Source: Cyanoderma ruficeps
Lineage: Eukaryota > Chordata > Aves > Passeriformes > Timaliidae
Length of the DNA: 64,000 nucleotides
Direction of reading: 5' to 3'
Assembly (NCBI GenBank): GCA_008694505.1
Contig: VZDJ01000594.1
Coordinates: 12,174,026-12,238,025 of the forward strand
Positions 28,601 to 42,500 of this stretch are shown here, in pieces (positions within the stretch are counted from its first letter, which is position 1; every line of letters begins with the position of its first letter). Made by a program: the position numbers and the translations under genes. The notes beneath the pieces were generated by a model. It was not told where the DNA came from. It made no database searches and was given only the letters and a program-made list of their open reading frames with translations.

Positions 28601-31600
28601 CAAAGCTGAAGTTCAGATATTAAACAACCTGGTTGTTTGGATCTGTAGTTTTGTTCTAACTCTGGCTGTAACACTGCGGGTCAGTTGGCCTCACTCCCTG
28701 CCAGCACCACTCTCTTGCTTTAGTGATGTCGGTTGAAAAACTAATTTGAGACAGTAAATCCAACACCTTGAAAACATCAAATTGCACTAAATATATTACT
28801 TAGCAAAAACTGATCAAGTTCTAACTCCAACCTTGCCTGCCTTTTTCTTTCCATTGCAGATCACACATTCTTCTGGGACAGCATTCCAGAAGAGCTAGAA
28901 AGGTGACTTCTGACTTTTCTTTTAATCTGATAACATTGTCAGGGATAATTTGGTTATCAATTATCTGGTTTGCCTTAGAATTCCTTTCTTACTGACTATA
29001 TTCTCTTGCAAACTCTCCCTTTGTTCTCCCACAGAAAGGTGCAGGAAAGAATCAGGAAGTTTCTGCCTTAAAAATATAAGAACTTGCTGATTACATGTTC
29101 TGTCCTTTAAAACAAGAGCAACATGAAAGAACCTTGATTTAAAAATAGCGTCCGAAGGTGTTCTCTCCCACACATCCCAAACACTCAATTCCTGTTGAAT
29201 CTCTCCAATATCTTTTATGAGAAACCGAAGATGATACCCAAGTTACTCTTCTCATGCACTAAACACACAAAAAACCCACCAAAAGAACTAATACTATAGC
29301 ACTGGGAAGGCTCCAAAGCTGAGAGCTTTGCCTGTCTAGTCTGGATGCATCTGTTCAGAAATGGGGAGAGGGAGGAAATAAAATGGCATTAAAATTTTGT
29401 TTCATGTCTCACTGAAGACTGTCCCATGATTGCAAGCTTGCTTGAATTCCAGGGAATTAGGTGGTGTTCATGATGTGGCTTACTGGGACCTCCAAACTTT
29501 GGCAGATTTTTCACAACTTCAAAATTCAGATCATATTTTTTTTTCCATCCACATATCTGTTTGGGTGCTTGAGACACCTGCATGTAACTGGTTTTTTTCT
29601 CTGCTTGTATGGGTTTAGACATCACAAAGTGATCTTTGGCCCTGAATTTGTGACAGATTAGCAACACTTAGCTATTAAATGGAGTAAAGATTGGAAATGG
29701 TCTGTAAGCTTTGCACAAATATATTTCCAAGAAGCTTATCAAAATTTCTGTGCCCCCTATTGTGCAGGAAAAGGGATTTGCCAAATATGAAATACTTTTG
29801 TTTTTACTTTTTCATTATCATCAATCAGCAAGGAACAGGCAAGTGAATCATGTTCTTCCTTTGAAAAATATTCTGAGAATTCTGGAAGCCTTCAGCTATT
29901 TATTGAAATATCTAAAAAATCAGAAATAATTATATACTCAAATGGACAGGCCAATTTATCCCCATCTATATCTACAGTAGAACAGATGGCCCAGCTGATG
30001 GAATCACACAGGGGATATCATATCACCAGGATACCATATCAACAGCACAAACTGTTAGTGAAATGCAGAAGGTATTTTTTATTTTCTATGAAACATACAT
30101 CCACAAGGTTCCATACTTGTGAAAACCACGCCAGGTGGATTATGTAATGGTAACAGTTGTCCTGGTTGCAATGCCTTCCTCCTTGCTTCCCTTTACCAAG
30201 AGCCTCATGTTATTTCCTTGGCAACAAAATAGAGTGACTTATTCACTGCACACTACTTACAAGAGCCATCTCTCCTTCAATTACTGCAAGCTTACTATCA
30301 ATTCAAATCTTTGTAGTTTTCTAAATTATCAAACTCTTTCCTTTTGAGGTTTGGGATTTGATTTTTCAGAAAACAAGGATGGTAACTTTCCAGCCTGGGC
30401 AAATCCTGTTTTTCTGCACACATCTAATAAAACATTGGATAGAATTTGTTCATACAATCTATTCTATTTAATAATTACTGACATTTATAATAACATTTTC
30501 CTAGACCTGGATCAGGACCAAACTGGAGAAAACACAACACAGAAAACTGCAAAATTATTCTTACCTGTAACAACTCTATCAACTCTGTAAAAAGGCTTTC
30601 ATAAAGATTCAGTAAAAAAAACAGTGACCATTTCAAATAGCTTGAATTAGTTAGAATTGATATATTTCTCTTCCCAAATTATGTGACATTTTAATGAATC
30701 GTTCAATGCTGTGACATCTTCAAGTCTCTGCCAAATTTTCTCTCTGCAAATATTCAGAGTCCTAAAGCAAGCATCCTCTACAGTTTAATGAGTCAAAAAA
30801 CCATGTGTATACAGATATCAGGGTCATTAGCATGGTAGAAGAATATACATAAATTTCAAGCTAAATTTCTGCTTTGTTTGAAACCATATTTTGAAACAAG
30901 ACAACACTACCAGATAAATGAACCAAACGTAATAAATTGTGAAAATTTTTCTTAACATGTCACTGCACAAATGATGGACATGCATTTTATTTCTACTACT
31001 ATACTCTAAAAGCCAAAGCACAAGTCTGGAAATGTTGCAGCATCTGAACATCTTTACTAGGAATTTTTCAATACAGGATGTTCCCTCAAAACCCCACCTT
31101 TGGAATCACATGAATAGGTGTCCAGACAGGAAAAAAAAGTCAAAATTTGAATCACAAAAACTGAAGACCAAAGAAGGGCAGGGATAATTTAGCCACCACT
31201 GCAGCATTTTCATTTATTTTAAGGAATTCACAGCCTTGAGTGGCAAACTAAGAAAAAACAAATCGTGACACTTCTCTCTTGGACATGGGGTACAGACAAA
31301 TTTATTATATATATATTGCAGAAATGTGCTGCTTGTAAAACAGACTTCCAGACACTGGTAGCAAATAGAAACCCAAAAGGCAGCTATTTAAAGAGAACAG
31401 TATTTTTGGTCTACATAACAGCAGTGAGCTACATCACAGCAAAACAAAGCAAACTGCCTGGATAAGAATAATCTTGCACAGCATTATCCTCTGGCTGTAT
31501 GTGTGCTGTCAGATCTTCTGAGATCCTAGATTTAAAACAACCAACCAAACGAGCAAAAATATCCCCTCCTAGCATGCCAGCATGATCCAGATTTACCAAG

Positions 31601-31782
31601 ACTTACACAGTAAACATTTAGAAAGGCAAGCAACCCTACATTTGCTAGACAGAGCAACAAATAGGTACAATCCACTTGCAAGTCTTTCATATTTCCATTC
31701 TATTTAGAGAGCTTTTCTTTATGGGGGACAACAAGAAAGTTTGACCTTCCCATTAATGAAATGTTTCCTGGAGATAATTAAT

Positions 31783-31810
31783 TATCCTATCCTATCCTAT
31801 CCTATCCTAT
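31783..31810. repeat. (TATCC)n pentanucleotide repeat ending at a gap
   Basis: Five and a half copies of TATCC run straight into a stretch of 13 N, so the visible repeat is probably the edge of a longer array that could not be assembled. Confidence 0.9.
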
Positions 31811-31823
31811 NNNNNNNNNNNNN
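31811..31823. other. Assembly gap (13 N)
   Basis: Thirteen unresolved bases directly follow the TATCC repeat. The real gap length is unknown, though the short N run suggests a local estimate rather than a default scaffold gap. Confidence 0.98.
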
Positions 31824-34057
31824 ATCACAGCAAACAAGTCTTCATCTTCTTATATAAATATCAGAATATATAAATGCAAATGCACACAATTTGTGCTTTA
31901 TACTGTATAGGATGGAACACTGCCCTAGACATGTTAAAGCTAATCAGATCAGTTATGCTTTTTTTATAAAAAAATATTTTACAGGTTCCTGTTTGTTTAT
32001 ATGTAATATTAGAGGCAGTTCTTTAGATACTAGTCCCAAATTATCTTGCAATTAGAGGTTGCTATTCATCTCACAGGAATGCCAAGCTGATCACAAAGAC
32101 TTTATTGACTCATTGCTGTCTTTGATGTAATTCGCTGGGCCCCTTGGTTACAACCAGTAGTCACTAAAACACCAATCACAATCACAAAAACCAACCAAAG
32201 AAAGTATCTTCTAGCTAGCAGTTCTTAACCTTTTATGAGTTGCCATCCCCTTAAAAATACTCCATAAAACATTAAAGCATGACAAGCCTTCCTTGTTTTA
32301 GCCCTTTACAGATCCTGGAGAAATAAATAATGGATTTTCGTTGCTCCCTGGTGCTAACGCTAAACATCCCTCTTTCCAGTCAAATTGTTCAGCATTAAAC
32401 TTCCGAACTTTGGATGTCAAGTACATGATAATAACCCATAAAGAGAACGCTTCCATTTGTTGCTTCAAGTCATCTAAAAATAATGAACTCTTTTCTCCTC
32501 TCTTTTTTCTTATCGCTATTCAGTTATATAACAGTCATAGAAACAAAGCAAAGAAAGGCCTAGGAAGATTTTCTCCTCTGAGAAGTAGCCAATTCAATAG
32601 AAAAGCCTGAGGACCCTCACTTAACCCAGCATCTGGGAAACGTAAGGTTATTCCCCATCCACTATATGTTTTTCTGCAATTTAATTCATTTTAATTTTTC
32701 ATGAATTGCACAACTGACATTTCCTCGCTTCTCATGGCAGAAACTCATTAGTAGCCCGCTATTCTCTGTTCCAGTAGAAAAAGGAAAATGTGCTATTTGT
32801 AATTATTTGCTAGCCAAATAATAGCATAAATTTCATTTGGTCTTGCCTATAATATTGTGTGGTGAAATGCCAACATCAAAAATAATAATGAAAGTACTTA
32901 ATACCGAATTATAATCAACACAATTGCAGTAATTACAAGTAGTACTCTTGCATTCCCATGCGACCCAGAATCGTGACAGATCAAAACATTAATCTCTATG
33001 CATTTGCCAAATGAAGCTTTGTCAATCAAGACGACCCAGCCCCAGAAGATGCAGAAAGAGGAATTCAACACAATGAAACTGTTCAGTGTGGGCCTAAAAT
33101 TTACAACCTTGAAAACATACAAACATTATAGAATCTGCTTTGATAGAGCAGCGTGGCTGTATTAGATCTTTCCTGCCTCAATTTAACCAGACATAGCCAG
33201 TGGATGGGTAAGTGTAGCCATTCCCTGCAGAGGTGATAATTGATCTCTGCATCACAGGATGAGTTAGAAAGCTTTGCCAACTGAGATTTATGTCTCAGAA
33301 ATCTGCGAAGTTGGGATGTTTTGTAACCATTTTAAAAATACAACATAGGATAGAAGTGAGACAAATGGCTGCCCACACTTTCCAGAGCGGATAGCTATTT
33401 ATATTCCAAAACTAAGCTGACTAGCAACCAGTGAATGATTATTTCTTGGATGCATTTGGTGCCTTCATTCTTTGTGAAAAGAAATGCATGTTATTTCATA
33501 CAACTTCATCTGAAAATAACGGATGTGTGATAGAATTATCATGATTACTATGCATTTATTATTTATGAATTTGTGACCATAAAAGAAGCATCTATAAATA
33601 TGATAGTGAAATACTGATTGCCTTTTCAGTGGTATCTTCTTAGATGAAGATTTTTAGCCAAGTCCTTCCAGATATCTGTGATTGATTCCCTGCATACCTT
33701 TCTGATTCTCTAATCAACTAGACTTAATGTTTCTTTTTTTGCATCTGGGATGAGACTGTCTCTGCATTATTTGAGAATCTTCAAGCAAATTCAAGTGTTC
33801 ACCGCTGTCCGCATAAAGGAGACAAAAGAGCTTCACAAGTTAAGCTGCTGAAAGTATGAGAGACTTGTCTAAATGTTTCTTATACCATACTTAACTGTGG
33901 TGGCAAACATCCTCTTGCAGTCCTTTATCCCTTGGACAATTCTTTCCAAAATCCCTGACTCCAGCCTTCCTTTTGTCTGAGTGAAGAGGGCTGCTTCAGT
34001 GAGTTTACACGTCAATGTAATTGTTTCCCAACTAGATAAACATTTGACAGCAAACAC

Positions 34058-34157
34058 TGTGTTTCAAACATTGCCAAGATTGGTGCAACACCCTTTAAAT
34101 GGTGTCAGATGATCTCCTGTTTGCTGCAATGTTTACTGCAATAGTGTCTGAAACACA
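34058..34157. repeat. Imperfect 13-bp inverted repeat, 74 bases apart
   Basis: The left arm TGTGTTTCAAACA (34058-34070) matches the reverse complement of TGTCTGAAACACA (34145-34157) at 12 of 13 positions. Between them ACACC and GGTGT flank CTTTAAAT, adding an inner stem. The roughly 100-base unit has the shape of a small non-autonomous transposon or a folded RNA, but no family was recognised. Confidence 0.5.
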
Positions 34158-37100
34158 CAAATATCCCCTTTAATTATTTCCTGTCTCCTTTACTCTCATC
34201 TTGCCTAGACTGTGATCTCTTCAGAGTAAAAACTGGCTTTATTTTGAATTTTGCATGATAACAGCTAGAGTGTCAAAGCTCAATGATTAACAAACAGTTA
34301 ATACAAATCTCAGCAGGACTCATACAGGACTACAAATGCTGGATTTTCTCTAACAAAACTTTTCCCACGTGAAACTTTGGACACACTACTTTTTTTCCAC
34401 ATGAGAATTCCCATTCTCAGCAAGGATGTACAAAAGATGAACAGAAATTCAGAACGTTTACATGTACTGGTGCTAAGAGTCCTTGTGAAACAAGTGTAAC
34501 CAAATTCGTGTATCTCTAAGAAGCCATAATAAGTACATTGCTCTTAGCTATATGTATTTTTCCCATAGATACATCATCACAGACTTCCACTAAGGAATAC
34601 TATAAAGGCAGCACCACCTAGTGGTACCAAAACCACGGTGGAGTATTTTCAGTGGTTTCCTGAAGAAAATCCGATTGGAAACACAGGGGAAACTCAGCTG
34701 AAATTATTTTTGGAATACCCACATGACATTTACATGTTTTGGTCTTTTTTTTTTTTTCCTCCAGCAAGAGCATGAATAAATATTTGCAAGCTCTTAGCAT
34801 ACATATATATATATGCTTACTTTCTGTTGTAAATACCCTTTGAAAGGGAAGTGAATATTTGATTAAAAACAGCAGATAATTTTTTTAATTGTGTATATAT
34901 ATATATAAAAATTTAAAAGATCAGGTACCAAAATAATTACTACTCACACCTTTACATCCAACTTTATTATTTGCTACTGCTTGTGTAAGGTTTGAATGAA
35001 AACCTACACAGGAATAAGAAATACCTAGCAACTTTGGACCACTTCCCAAATATTTTCCAACACGCATTCCAGGGAACCATAGTTTATCTTGCTTCAATAA
35101 ATATAGTCCATGACAGAGGTGCTCACTGCAAAAATCAGAAGGTTCAATGTGTAGGACCAGTTGTCCTCCCCAGTGATGGTACTGGCATATGTATTTACAT
35201 CTGTGCTCAGTAGCTGTACAGTGCTGGGACCATCACTTGGTAGCATTTTATATCATCCTACCATCTGCTTTTCACTTGCCCCTGTAAATCCTCTATTGAC
35301 ACTTCTGTGACACTTCAGGAGGTGAAAAACCCTCCAATGCAGCTGCCACCATGGGAGCTTGACAGTGCAAACTAACGTTTTTCTGAACACTGAGAATCAG
35401 TGGTTTGTTACAGCCTTTCCCAGTCTTTCTCTGGGCATGCACTGGCAAAGTTTGGCATTACCAAAGATATAAATCTCTAGCAATTATATGAAATTATATG
35501 ACAGCATGTTTTAAAGTTATAAACATTATGTGACAACATAGCATAGGAAGGAAAAACCTCCGCGGTCAAAACCAGTAGTGGCGTTTTTTTTGTACAGTGC
35601 AAATAGTACAAATCAGGCACCCAAACTCGTCCCTTTTCTCTCAGCCTGCCCCATCCTCCATGCAGACCGCAGCTCACCTCTCCACTTCCTGAACTTGCAC
35701 CCCGTGTGATATTTGGTACAGCCACAAAGCCTCCACTCAGTGTGGCTTTCCCTCTCCTCGCTTACCAGTCCCAAGTACCAGCGCAGCTCTTCTGTTCCTA
35801 GTTCCAGACACACCACCTACTTCTCTCCTGCTCACAGCTGCCAGGCATCCTACCCTCCATTTCACAGCCACATCACTGCTGGGGGATTTAAGATGCTCCT
35901 AAGTTTCATTCACCGTGGCATACAGTGCTGCTGGCGTTGTGACTGTTTCACCACTGACCTCATAGATTCCTTCCTTGCCTACAAGAGCATATGGAAAAAC
36001 AGAGAACAAACTGACTGAATAGAGTAATTCTGGTTAAACACTTAATGGAATTCTTTTTTACCATGCTATATCATTTCATGGTTGGGGATATTTTTTTTTC
36101 TACTCTTCCCCATGTCTCTTTATTCTAAACTCTAATTCTCCTGATAGTTTGAAATTTTCCACACCGGTTTATTTATTCATTGTTACTGGTGATACTTGTT
36201 TTGAACAGGCATTGTGCTTTACGTTAAGGAGTAGAGAGCTTAACCTGAAAGTATTTGAAGAGATGATTTATGTCCTTTTACAATATTCACTTTTCTAGGC
36301 TAATTACACGAACTTTTGAGAATAAATTTAGTCTTGTGCAGACATCCATGTTTCCTCTACCTGCTATCTAATCCAACTGGAAGGAGCAAAGTCAACTCAG
36401 CAGTTTTGTGTCCAACAAACAAAGTTCTCCTACGACTATGGTTACATAGTTTCCAGATGTGCCAGGGCTTGATCTGCCAGCAAACCACAGGGAAGCAGAG
36501 CAAAACCCATTGTAGTAGAACCCTTTCTCCACTCACAGAAATTATTCACCTGCTAACCTTAGTGTCTCCTCATCTGTCTAAATCAAACTCCACCTTTCTT
36601 GAACACTTAAGAACACTGTACATAGCACTTAAGATGAAATATCTCTGACAGAAATTGGGGAATAGGTCAGATTGCATCTCATACATTGTAGGCTGTATTT
36701 CTCATTACTCCCACATACTTGCACTTTCTAGTCACCTGTGATTATGTAGGCCTTCATCTGCATCTTACATTTTCAAGTGTCAAGCTCCTCAAATAAATTA
36801 TTTTTATTTCCTACATACATATATTTTGCAATTAAATTCCAGCCGTTTCTATTACATTCTGGGTTCTGTTTTTGTTGTTGTTTTGGTTTGATTTTCATAC
36901 ATTATGCCTTTTTTCTTTACATCTTTAATACTCTTCTATGTATTAAGGAATTAATCAAAACATTAACACTGGAGTCAGTCCTTGAGTATTTCTTGGATAA
37001 CTTTGCCAGTACCTTTCCTCCACAATGGTGGTATTCTTAATATAATGTCATGTCCACTTTTGCCAAGTCATTACACACCTTAAATTCTTGTAAGAATCCC

Positions 37101-38119
37101 CACCTTTTCTAGCTGAACTATTAATTTCCCATGGAGTAGTGAATCTTTCAGTTCAATACAAGAAGTTAAAGGCTTTAAGACTGCTACAGAAAAATGCAAA
37201 TAAAAATAGTAATTAAAATAAGAACCAAGACTTGTAAATTCTGTATAAATATTTTATTATGTATAAAAGACAACTTACATGGATAGGTGCTCTATTGGAA
37301 CAAAATACTGGCTATTTTCATTAAAAGGTTCAAATGCTATAAAAAGCATTTTAGAATGTCTCTTCTGTCTTCTACAATGATGTTTTACTTAGGGACTCAT
37401 ACCAAGCAGCAAATGTACTGCAACATAGCAGTGGCTGATGTTTCTAATGATGCTATGACAAAGCAAAAGAAAGGCACCATATGGCATCCAAATTTGGATT
37501 CAAGGCAGGAGTTCTTTGTCTCCAAGTCAACAACACCAAGCAGAGTTATGGAGTCAAATACTCAGTCTATAGACTTTTAAACAGATTTTGCAAAACATCT
37601 CCTTTGGGATGTCATCTGGCTCTGGCAAATACAAATCTCTTAATTTGATTTAAGATGGAGACAATTGAAAATAACAATGGGAAAGAAAGAAAAAATAAGA
37701 AAGATGGAATTGGAAGCCCTGGAAAAATCAGAAGGCAATCTTGTTCAGGGAAAATACTCCCAACAGAATACCTAGTTTTCTTACAGTAAACATATATGCT
37801 CAATACATTTGAAAGTCCTTATGTAAGCATTTAATCTTCTCATAAGTCAGATCAATTTTGTTTAGTGTTATTATTTTGTATATGAGATCAATAAAAAGGA
37901 GATTGTTTTTCTTTTGTCTAAACCTTGAAAGGACACCACAAAAAGGAATGAAAGCACTGTAACAATGTGACTATAATAGCTAACTAGCAACATGAAATTT
38001 CATGTACACCATTAAAACAAAAGTGTTATTTAATTTCTAACCTCTTTGACTTCCAAGAGCTAGACAATCAAGGAAAAAAGTTGTAACTTTAAAAACCAAG
38101 TTGCACAACTTTTGCTATG

Positions 38120-39428
38120 TTTATTTAGCTGAAATATTTATGATTATCAGTATGTAAACTACCTCTCAAAAAACAGTCAGAGCCTTACATGTAAACAGTT
38201 AACTGTATATAATTACATATGTATCATATGAGGGTATGCAAGTTTGAACATTGTTCAAGGCATAGGGTGGATACAGGGTACAAGGTTTCTCTCAAAAATG
38301 AGAATGCAGGGTTAGTGCAGTGATACTAAAGTTATCCAAAGTATTGTGCAAGAGAAGGTTTTCTGTTGGCTGTCACAGGAAAAGTAATAATAATAACAAA
38401 ACACCAAACAAACAAACAAAACAACCCCAAAAGACCAAACCCAAACTTCCAAGTTTCCACTCTTTCTGTTAGGCACCAGATAATAAAAAAACCTCTCTGA
38501 ATACTTCAGTAGTCACATTTCCATCCTACAGAACTCTGTATTTGCCTATGGGTTCAGCAAGTTAAAATGGGAAGTTTCCAGTTCTTACTGTTGAAGAATT
38601 GTGAATAAAGTTAAAAGTAGTATTTTAATTAAATGATAAAAATGTAACAACTACTTCTTTTTAGTATTTACATTTGGGTTTGGCATATTAGCTAGAATAA
38701 TGAAAGTGGCTTGTGCTTTGGTGATGAGAACAATGCCTGGCTTCAGACTCTCCAATGTGACATTTAAACTTTCATTTTTAAGAATTTAATTCTTTTTAAA
38801 CTGTGTAGAAACATTTTATGGGGATTAAGTTTAGATAAATTTGTATATGTTCTATATTTCAAGTTTAAACAACATGACATAAGTTGTATTTTTTCTATCA
38901 TTACTTTTCATATTACTGGATTTTTTTTAATACGTGCAGAGTAGATGTTTTTGGATATAAAAAATTATCTCATAATTTCATTGTTAAATGGAAACTTAAA
39001 AACCACTGGAGGACAAGAAACAGGAAAATACAAACTTATACATGCAGCTAATTTCCACATATTATATAATAATCCCCTTGCTCTCAAATGCACTCACCGA
39101 GTAGCAGCGTAACAAAACCACTGAATGATATTGACATGTCTGAATTTACTTTTGGTTGGCTTTTCTCAAAGCACGTGTTGTTATTACCAGGAATAAAAGG
39201 AGATTCCCAGTGCAAGAAGGAATTTTTTTGGTATATATCTCCATATGTGTTATTAACTGTTACAGGAGAGGTAATTGCTCTTATGTACTGCCAGAATGAA
39301 AGCAGAACATAATACTTCATGATATTATCAAAATCTACAAACCAGAGAACAAACATGTTTTAAACTTCCACAAAATGCAAACCTGTTTCCATGAAAATTG
39401 TATAAGTACTTCCAAAACATTTTGAGTT
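38120..39428 (-). other. CYP27C1: Probable CYP27C1 3' UTR with candidate poly(A) signal
   Basis: The first AATAAA on the minus strand after the stop is at 38125-38120 (plus strand TTTATT), giving a UTR of about 1.3 kb. Variant ATTAAA words occur earlier (for example 38790-38785) and another AATAAA lies at 37258-37253. Which one is used cannot be decided from sequence alone. Confidence 0.35.
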
Positions 39429-39545
39429 TCACTTCCTGTCAGAAAATCTGACATTGATGGAGTTTCCAGGAGTCAAAAGTCCGTGAGTTTTGGCGTGAAC
39501 TGGTTCAGTTTTGGGAGAGATTTTGATTTCAAAATTCTGAAGTAG
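39429..39545 (-). CDS. CYP27C1: CYP27C1 last coding exon (exon 9) with stop
   Basis: A TTCACAG acceptor precedes CTACTTCAGAAT; the exon encodes LLQNFEIKIS, HAKTHGLLTPG and NVRFSDRK, then TGA at 39431-39429. It fits the C terminus of CYP27C1 in length and in the HAKTHGLLTPG block. The residues after it (NSINVRF) differ somewhat from the mammalian form as I remember it. The 3' UTR follows toward lower coordinates. Confidence 0.93.
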   Translation of the reverse strand, partial: LLQNFEIKISPKTEPVHAKTHGLLTPGNSINVRFSDRK

Positions 39546-42500
39546 CTGTGAACATAAACAGGACAAGTATTAGAAAAACTGCAAAATTACCAATGAGGAG
39601 CAGCCTTTAAAGAAGAGAACATAACAGACTGTCACAAACAAAATTTGTTTTTTGTTTTTGTGTTGTCAGTTCAGCAGAGTTTAAGTGCTATGATTCCCAT
39701 CCAGGAAATAAAAAAGGTGTTACATGGTAAAGATTATAGTTCAAAATCTTCCTCCTCTGATGGAGGGAGGATTGAGCAAGTCCTTTCTCAAGAATTTCCT
39801 CATAACAAGATTAAACAGTCTGAACTGTGAAAGAAACTAAGGTCTTTGACTTTGTGAGGTTCCTCTCTATGTGTTCACTTCCTTTAATATCAATCAATAT
39901 GTGAAATTATTAAGAAAGCTGTAGGAATCCTAATCCCATCAGACAGTTTTTCAGAATGAAGAATACCTCAGCTATCTACTTTTACACTTTCAAGAGGTAA
40001 ATACTGCTACATCCTCAGCTTCCCTAATAATAAATCTCACTTTTTTCTATAAATTATGTAATTATCTCTTAGTTTGACTGATGACCAATGCATTATTTTT
40101 CTATACATAACTGCGTTTTTCAGTGTCAGATATTTGGTGAAACTTTTATCCAATTTTTCTCTTTTTAAAATCCCTCTTGTTATTATCTTTGTCCTCCAAA
40201 TTTCCTTTCATTTGGCTATATTGTCCTTAACATGCAGTGCATGGGGATTGCTCTTTATCATTACTTGGTGAGGATTCATCAGTGTTTGGCAAGACTGAGT
40301 AATTTAGCTCCTCTTTCTGACATACAAAATGCTTGCTAATGTTGCTAACATTATCTAGAATCACATTGCTTTGTCAGAAACAACTGATTTTTTACTGTAT
40401 CCCTCCAATCTTTTCCTATGGTACTAATATTAACCAGATAGTTGTTCATAAATTTGTATTTAGGCATTTATTTCTTCTCAAGGGGACTAACTTGCAACTG
40501 TCACTAGTGAATAATTTTGTGTTGCTTCTGGAATATTTCTCCTTTTTTTTTTCAAAATTCTATATTCACATCCCCTGATTTTAATTTAATTCACATCAGC
40601 TTGGTATCCCATGAAAACTGTAAAAGTATTCTCTAATCCATCACTTACACTGTTAATGAAAATAACAGCCTAAATCAAATGCAGGACAGACTTTTATAGA
40701 ATTTTAATTAAATGCTTTCCCAGTTTAACAGCAAACATTTGATAGCTAGTGCCTCCAGCAATTTCCTTTTTCCAACCAGCTGTGCGTGCATTTTATGGGC
40801 ACTTCCATCTGGAACAAATTTTATTAATTTAATTGAGAGAAAAACATACAGGACGTGTGAAAATACTTCCTGAAGTCAGAGTATATGACTGACTTTATAC
40901 TCCCACATGAGGTAAGTGATCAAGTCAAAGAAAGAAATCAGACTGGTCTGAATTTCCCTTTGATAAATTCCGTGTGTTTCTAATTTTAACTCATGTAAAT
41001 ATCATCTCTGTGTTTGTAAATAGGTTGTGTGCTATTTTGTTCTAGTTTCTTTCCAGAAAACAAAGCAGGTTCTCCATTGCTTCCTTGAGCCTTCTTTTCA
41101 AAAAGATGGAACTGTGGTTTTTTTTCCAGGCCCCCTGGGAGCTCTCTCACTCTCAGTTCCAAAAGACAGACAGTAATTGTTCAAAGATTGCTCTAGAAGT
41201 TTACTGAAGGAAATTCAAAGACAAATTCAATCAAGCTTTCCTTTGAATACATAAAATGGATCTAAATATTTTTATAGTTAAGTAACTATAGTTACCAAAT
41301 CTTCAGGATTTGATTGCACAATCTGGACTCATTATTTGAGCTATAGGCTGTCTTGTAAATGACAAAAAATGTACCAGCTGTTGAGAACATTTTTTTTATA
41401 ATATGAACTAATGAAATACAATATATCTCAATATGTAGTATTTATATAACTATAAATTATGTATATCTAAAATGATAATCAGTTAGAAGAAAGAACAAGA
41501 AGAGACAGAAAAACGCAGAACATAGAAAAATTATACTGTTTGTCATCACACTGTGATCAGTACAAGGATATAAAATCTATTTTAGATCTTCCTAAATTCT
41601 GAATTCTTTTAACTACAACACAGAATCTGAGCAGGTAACCATTCTAATATACATTAAGAAAGGTTTCTGATTTGCTTACAAAAGCCTTCTGTACCAAATC
41701 TATGTATTTCCTTAACAAACTTACCTTTAGTTTTACATCATGTGTACCGTACCATCTGCAATGTAGTTTAAGTACTATGCTACATTTGAAGCTTGATTAT
41801 TTTCAATTTTTTTAAGTCTTTGCAGCATGAGTAAGTTAGACAAAACTCCAATACAAAGGTTTTCAGCACTGTAGGATACCCAGAAATGGCATAAATAAAT
41901 AAATAAAAATATATGTATAAATTCACTTTTCTTCTTGTAATGTTGTCACATAGCTCTAACCTGAATCAGTGCAAGATGGATTTCCAGCTCTGCAATTCTT
42001 TTTCCTATACAACTTCGAATGCCATAACCAAAGGGGATGGAGCCAAAGTTGTCTACTCTGTCCAAATTATCTTTCCTCAGCCAACGCTCAGGTCGGAACT
42101 CATTTGCCACTGAGAAATTTTCTTCACTGTATGAAGTAGCATAATGACAAAGTGCCAGCTGGGTCTGAGGAAATAAATGATATTTTATATTCAGCTAGCT
42201 CCAATGCACATAACAAAATTTAAAAGCGTTTGCAATTACTGTAATTTCTGCAATAAGAGGTGATAAAAATTAAGCAGCTCTGTGTAATTCTAAAGACAAA
42301 AGGATATCTCAAAAATCAAATCCCTTTCTCAGTTGGTCAAAGGAAATAATCTTCAAATTATTTTCAAAGTTGCTGGATATGCTAAAGATGCAGTGGGGAA
42401 GGAGATGGGAACAAGTCACAAATATTAGGAATTGTTTCATGAAGTTGCTATGAGAAAAAGGGAGAAACTTTCTACAAAGGAAATTAACAGACAAAGAATT

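Larger units (their letters stand above)
25640..39428. other. Intergenic DNA between BIN1 and the CYP27C1 stop codon
   Basis: About 13.8 kb of AT-rich sequence holds no convincing exon, RNA gene or long open frame. It includes the BIN1 upstream side (left) and the CYP27C1 3' UTR (right, below 39429). Minor structure includes (TA)n tracts at 34802-34814 and 34894-34907, an imperfect inverted repeat at 34058-34157, overlapping hairpins at 27922-27956, and the (TATCC)n run with an N gap. Several stretches, for example 27700-28500 and 32640-33620, are rich in TAATTA/ATTTAAAT-type words and could be regulatory, but this is only a guess from composition. Confidence 0.7.
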
